Assembly: GCF_000314995.1 (NCBI RefSeq)
Contig: NZ_BAEO01000063.1
Coordinates: 1-46,947, forward strand
From: Paraglaciecola arctica BSs20135
GTDB taxonomy: Bacteria; Pseudomonadota; Gammaproteobacteria; Enterobacterales; Alteromonadaceae
DNA: 46,947 nucleotides
Direction of reading: 5' to 3'
Of the stretch, positions 46,465-46,947 are shown piece after piece; position 1 is the first letter of the stretch; every line of letters begins with the position of its first letter. Below the pieces are notes generated by a model that saw nothing but the letters and a program-made list of their open reading frames with translations, made no database searches and had not been told where the DNA came from. The translations under genes and the position numbers were made by a program.

Positions 46465-46713
46465 TCAAACCCTAAAAGCTCGACTGCGACCTATCCCCAG
46501 CCCGAGCAAACCCAATGCAAATATGACTAATGTTGATGGCTCAGGTACAGATTGCCTTACCAGTGCCACACCATTTCTGAGTCGGCTAAAATCCGGTTGT
46601 CCGGTAGAAACGGCATTATATCCATTGGAAATATTAACGTTGTCTAAGTTACTGCTAGGGGAAGGGCTGATGCCTATGGTGCCGTAACCATCAATATGTG
46701 CATACGCAAGGAT
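46465..46713 (-). pseudogene. PEP-CTERM protein, 5'-truncated remnant
   Basis: An 82-residue open stretch without a start codon, closed upstream by TAA. It begins ILAYAHIDGYGTIGIS, apparently the end of a signal peptide and the mature start, and finishes with a full sorting tag: VPEPSTLVIFALGLLG, then LGIGRSRAFRV. The VPEP motif, hydrophobic helix and arginine cluster are diagnostic of exosortase substrates, which are usually linked to extracellular polysaccharide. The missing head coincides with the 16-base repeat at 46714-46729, suggesting a rearrangement there. Confidence 0.7.
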
Positions 46714-46729
46714 TTACCAAGCCACCCAT
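46714..46729. repeat. Inverted third copy of the 16-base core
   Basis: The minus strand reads ATGGGTGGCTTGGTAA, identical to the core of both 40-bp units at 42881-42960. It lies exactly at the broken end of the PEP-CTERM frame, 66 bases before the transposase start. Confidence 0.85.
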
Positions 46730-46795
46730 AACAATTTGACTAAACATGAAGACAAGCTAGGCTTTGAATAGGAAATAAATCAAAGGATTGATGTC

Positions 46796-46947
46796 ATGCC
46801 CCAGCCACGTAGCAGTCAAATTTGTTTATCGGATACTCCTTATTACCATTGTGTTTCCCGTTGTGTACGGCGCTCTTTTTTGTGCGGTGTGGATAGTTAT
46901 TCAGGCCAGAGTTATGAACATCGTCGGGGGTGGGTTGAACAACGACT
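46796..46947 (+). CDS. REP-associated tyrosine transposase (RAYT), partial
   Basis: The first 50 codons of a Y1_Tnp/RAYT-type transposase, cut by the window end. It begins MPQPRSSQICLSDTPYYHCVSR, continues CVRRSFLCGVDSYSG and QSYEHRRGWVEQR. The opening, the YYHCVSRCVRR motif and the SYEHRR motif are characteristic of this family. AAGGA lies eight bases before the ATG. The HUH and catalytic Tyr motifs would lie beyond the window. RAYTs are thought to move or maintain REP hairpins, which fits the many palindromes at 42.3-42.9 kb. Confidence 0.85.
   Translation, partial: MPQPRSSQICLSDTPYYHCVSRCVRRSFLCGVDSYSGQSYEHRRGWVEQR

Overview
The window is chromosomal DNA of a marine gammaproteobacterium of the order Alteromonadales, most like the Glaciecola/Paraglaciecola/Alteromonas group. 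This is inferred from gene content: a two-domain PL6 alginate lyase whose key residues line up with the Glaciecola enzyme AlyGC, a MipA-DUF3019-RstA/RstB-like operon, lptFG, pepA-holC-valS, a DUF3016 protein and a PEP-CTERM tail. DNA is AT-rich and genes are closely packed up to about 42.0 kb.

Layout. 0.1-5.5 kb: a GH3 exo-glucosidase behind a LacI-type operator, then DNA polymerase II (polB), with two copies of a dispersed palindromic repeat on either side. 5.6-8.0 kb (minus): dsbA with an 8-copy heptamer repeat before its terminator, then a porin and a small PstS-like protein as a pair. 8.4-10.8 kb (minus): srkA and ccoG, overlapping. 10.9-11.4 kb: a possible 32-residue membrane peptide and a hypothetical protein. 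11.5-14.7 kb (minus): a four-gene operon MipA/OmpV - DUF3019 - response regulator - sensor kinase; the kinase is split by a one-base shift in a T7 run. 14.8-17.6 kb: a beta-propeller lipoprotein and a DUF3016 protein. 17.6-20.7 kb (minus): a 5'-nucleotidase-family protein that has lost its metal ligands, overlapping a membrane diguanylate cyclase; this may be an undescribed periplasmic sensor / c-di-GMP pair. 20.8-28.7 kb: housekeeping genes (valS, holC, pepA, lptF, lptG, an RDD protein).

28.7-38.9 kb is an alginate-use locus: SDR (probable DEH reductase), FadR-type GntR repressor, TonB-dependent receptor, PL6 lyase, MFS uronate transporter and KDG kinase. TTGGT/ACCAA operator-like sites lie in front of both the SDR gene and the receptor gene. 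The likely route is import of oligomers through the receptor, exolytic cleavage by the lyase, MFS uptake, reduction of DEH to KDG and phosphorylation to KDPG. The aldolase is not in the window. A split proton-translocating transhydrogenase (pntAa-pntAb-pntB) follows.

From tRNA-Leu(CAA) at 42.1 kb to the end the character changes to gene-poor, repeat-rich accessory DNA. It holds a 60-bp duplication of the tRNA 3' end plus terminator, two diverged copies of an element whose helices have covaried, more hairpins with a GGA-containing loop on the minus strand, a 143-nt three-helix palindrome, a 40-bp tandem duplication, an FG-GAP/VCBS lipoprotein gene out of frame at a G9 tract and flanked by direct repeats, a headless PEP-CTERM gene, and the start of a REP-associated tyrosine transposase (RAYT). 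The covarying structures and the degenerate-nucleotidase/cyclase pair are the best candidates for something new.
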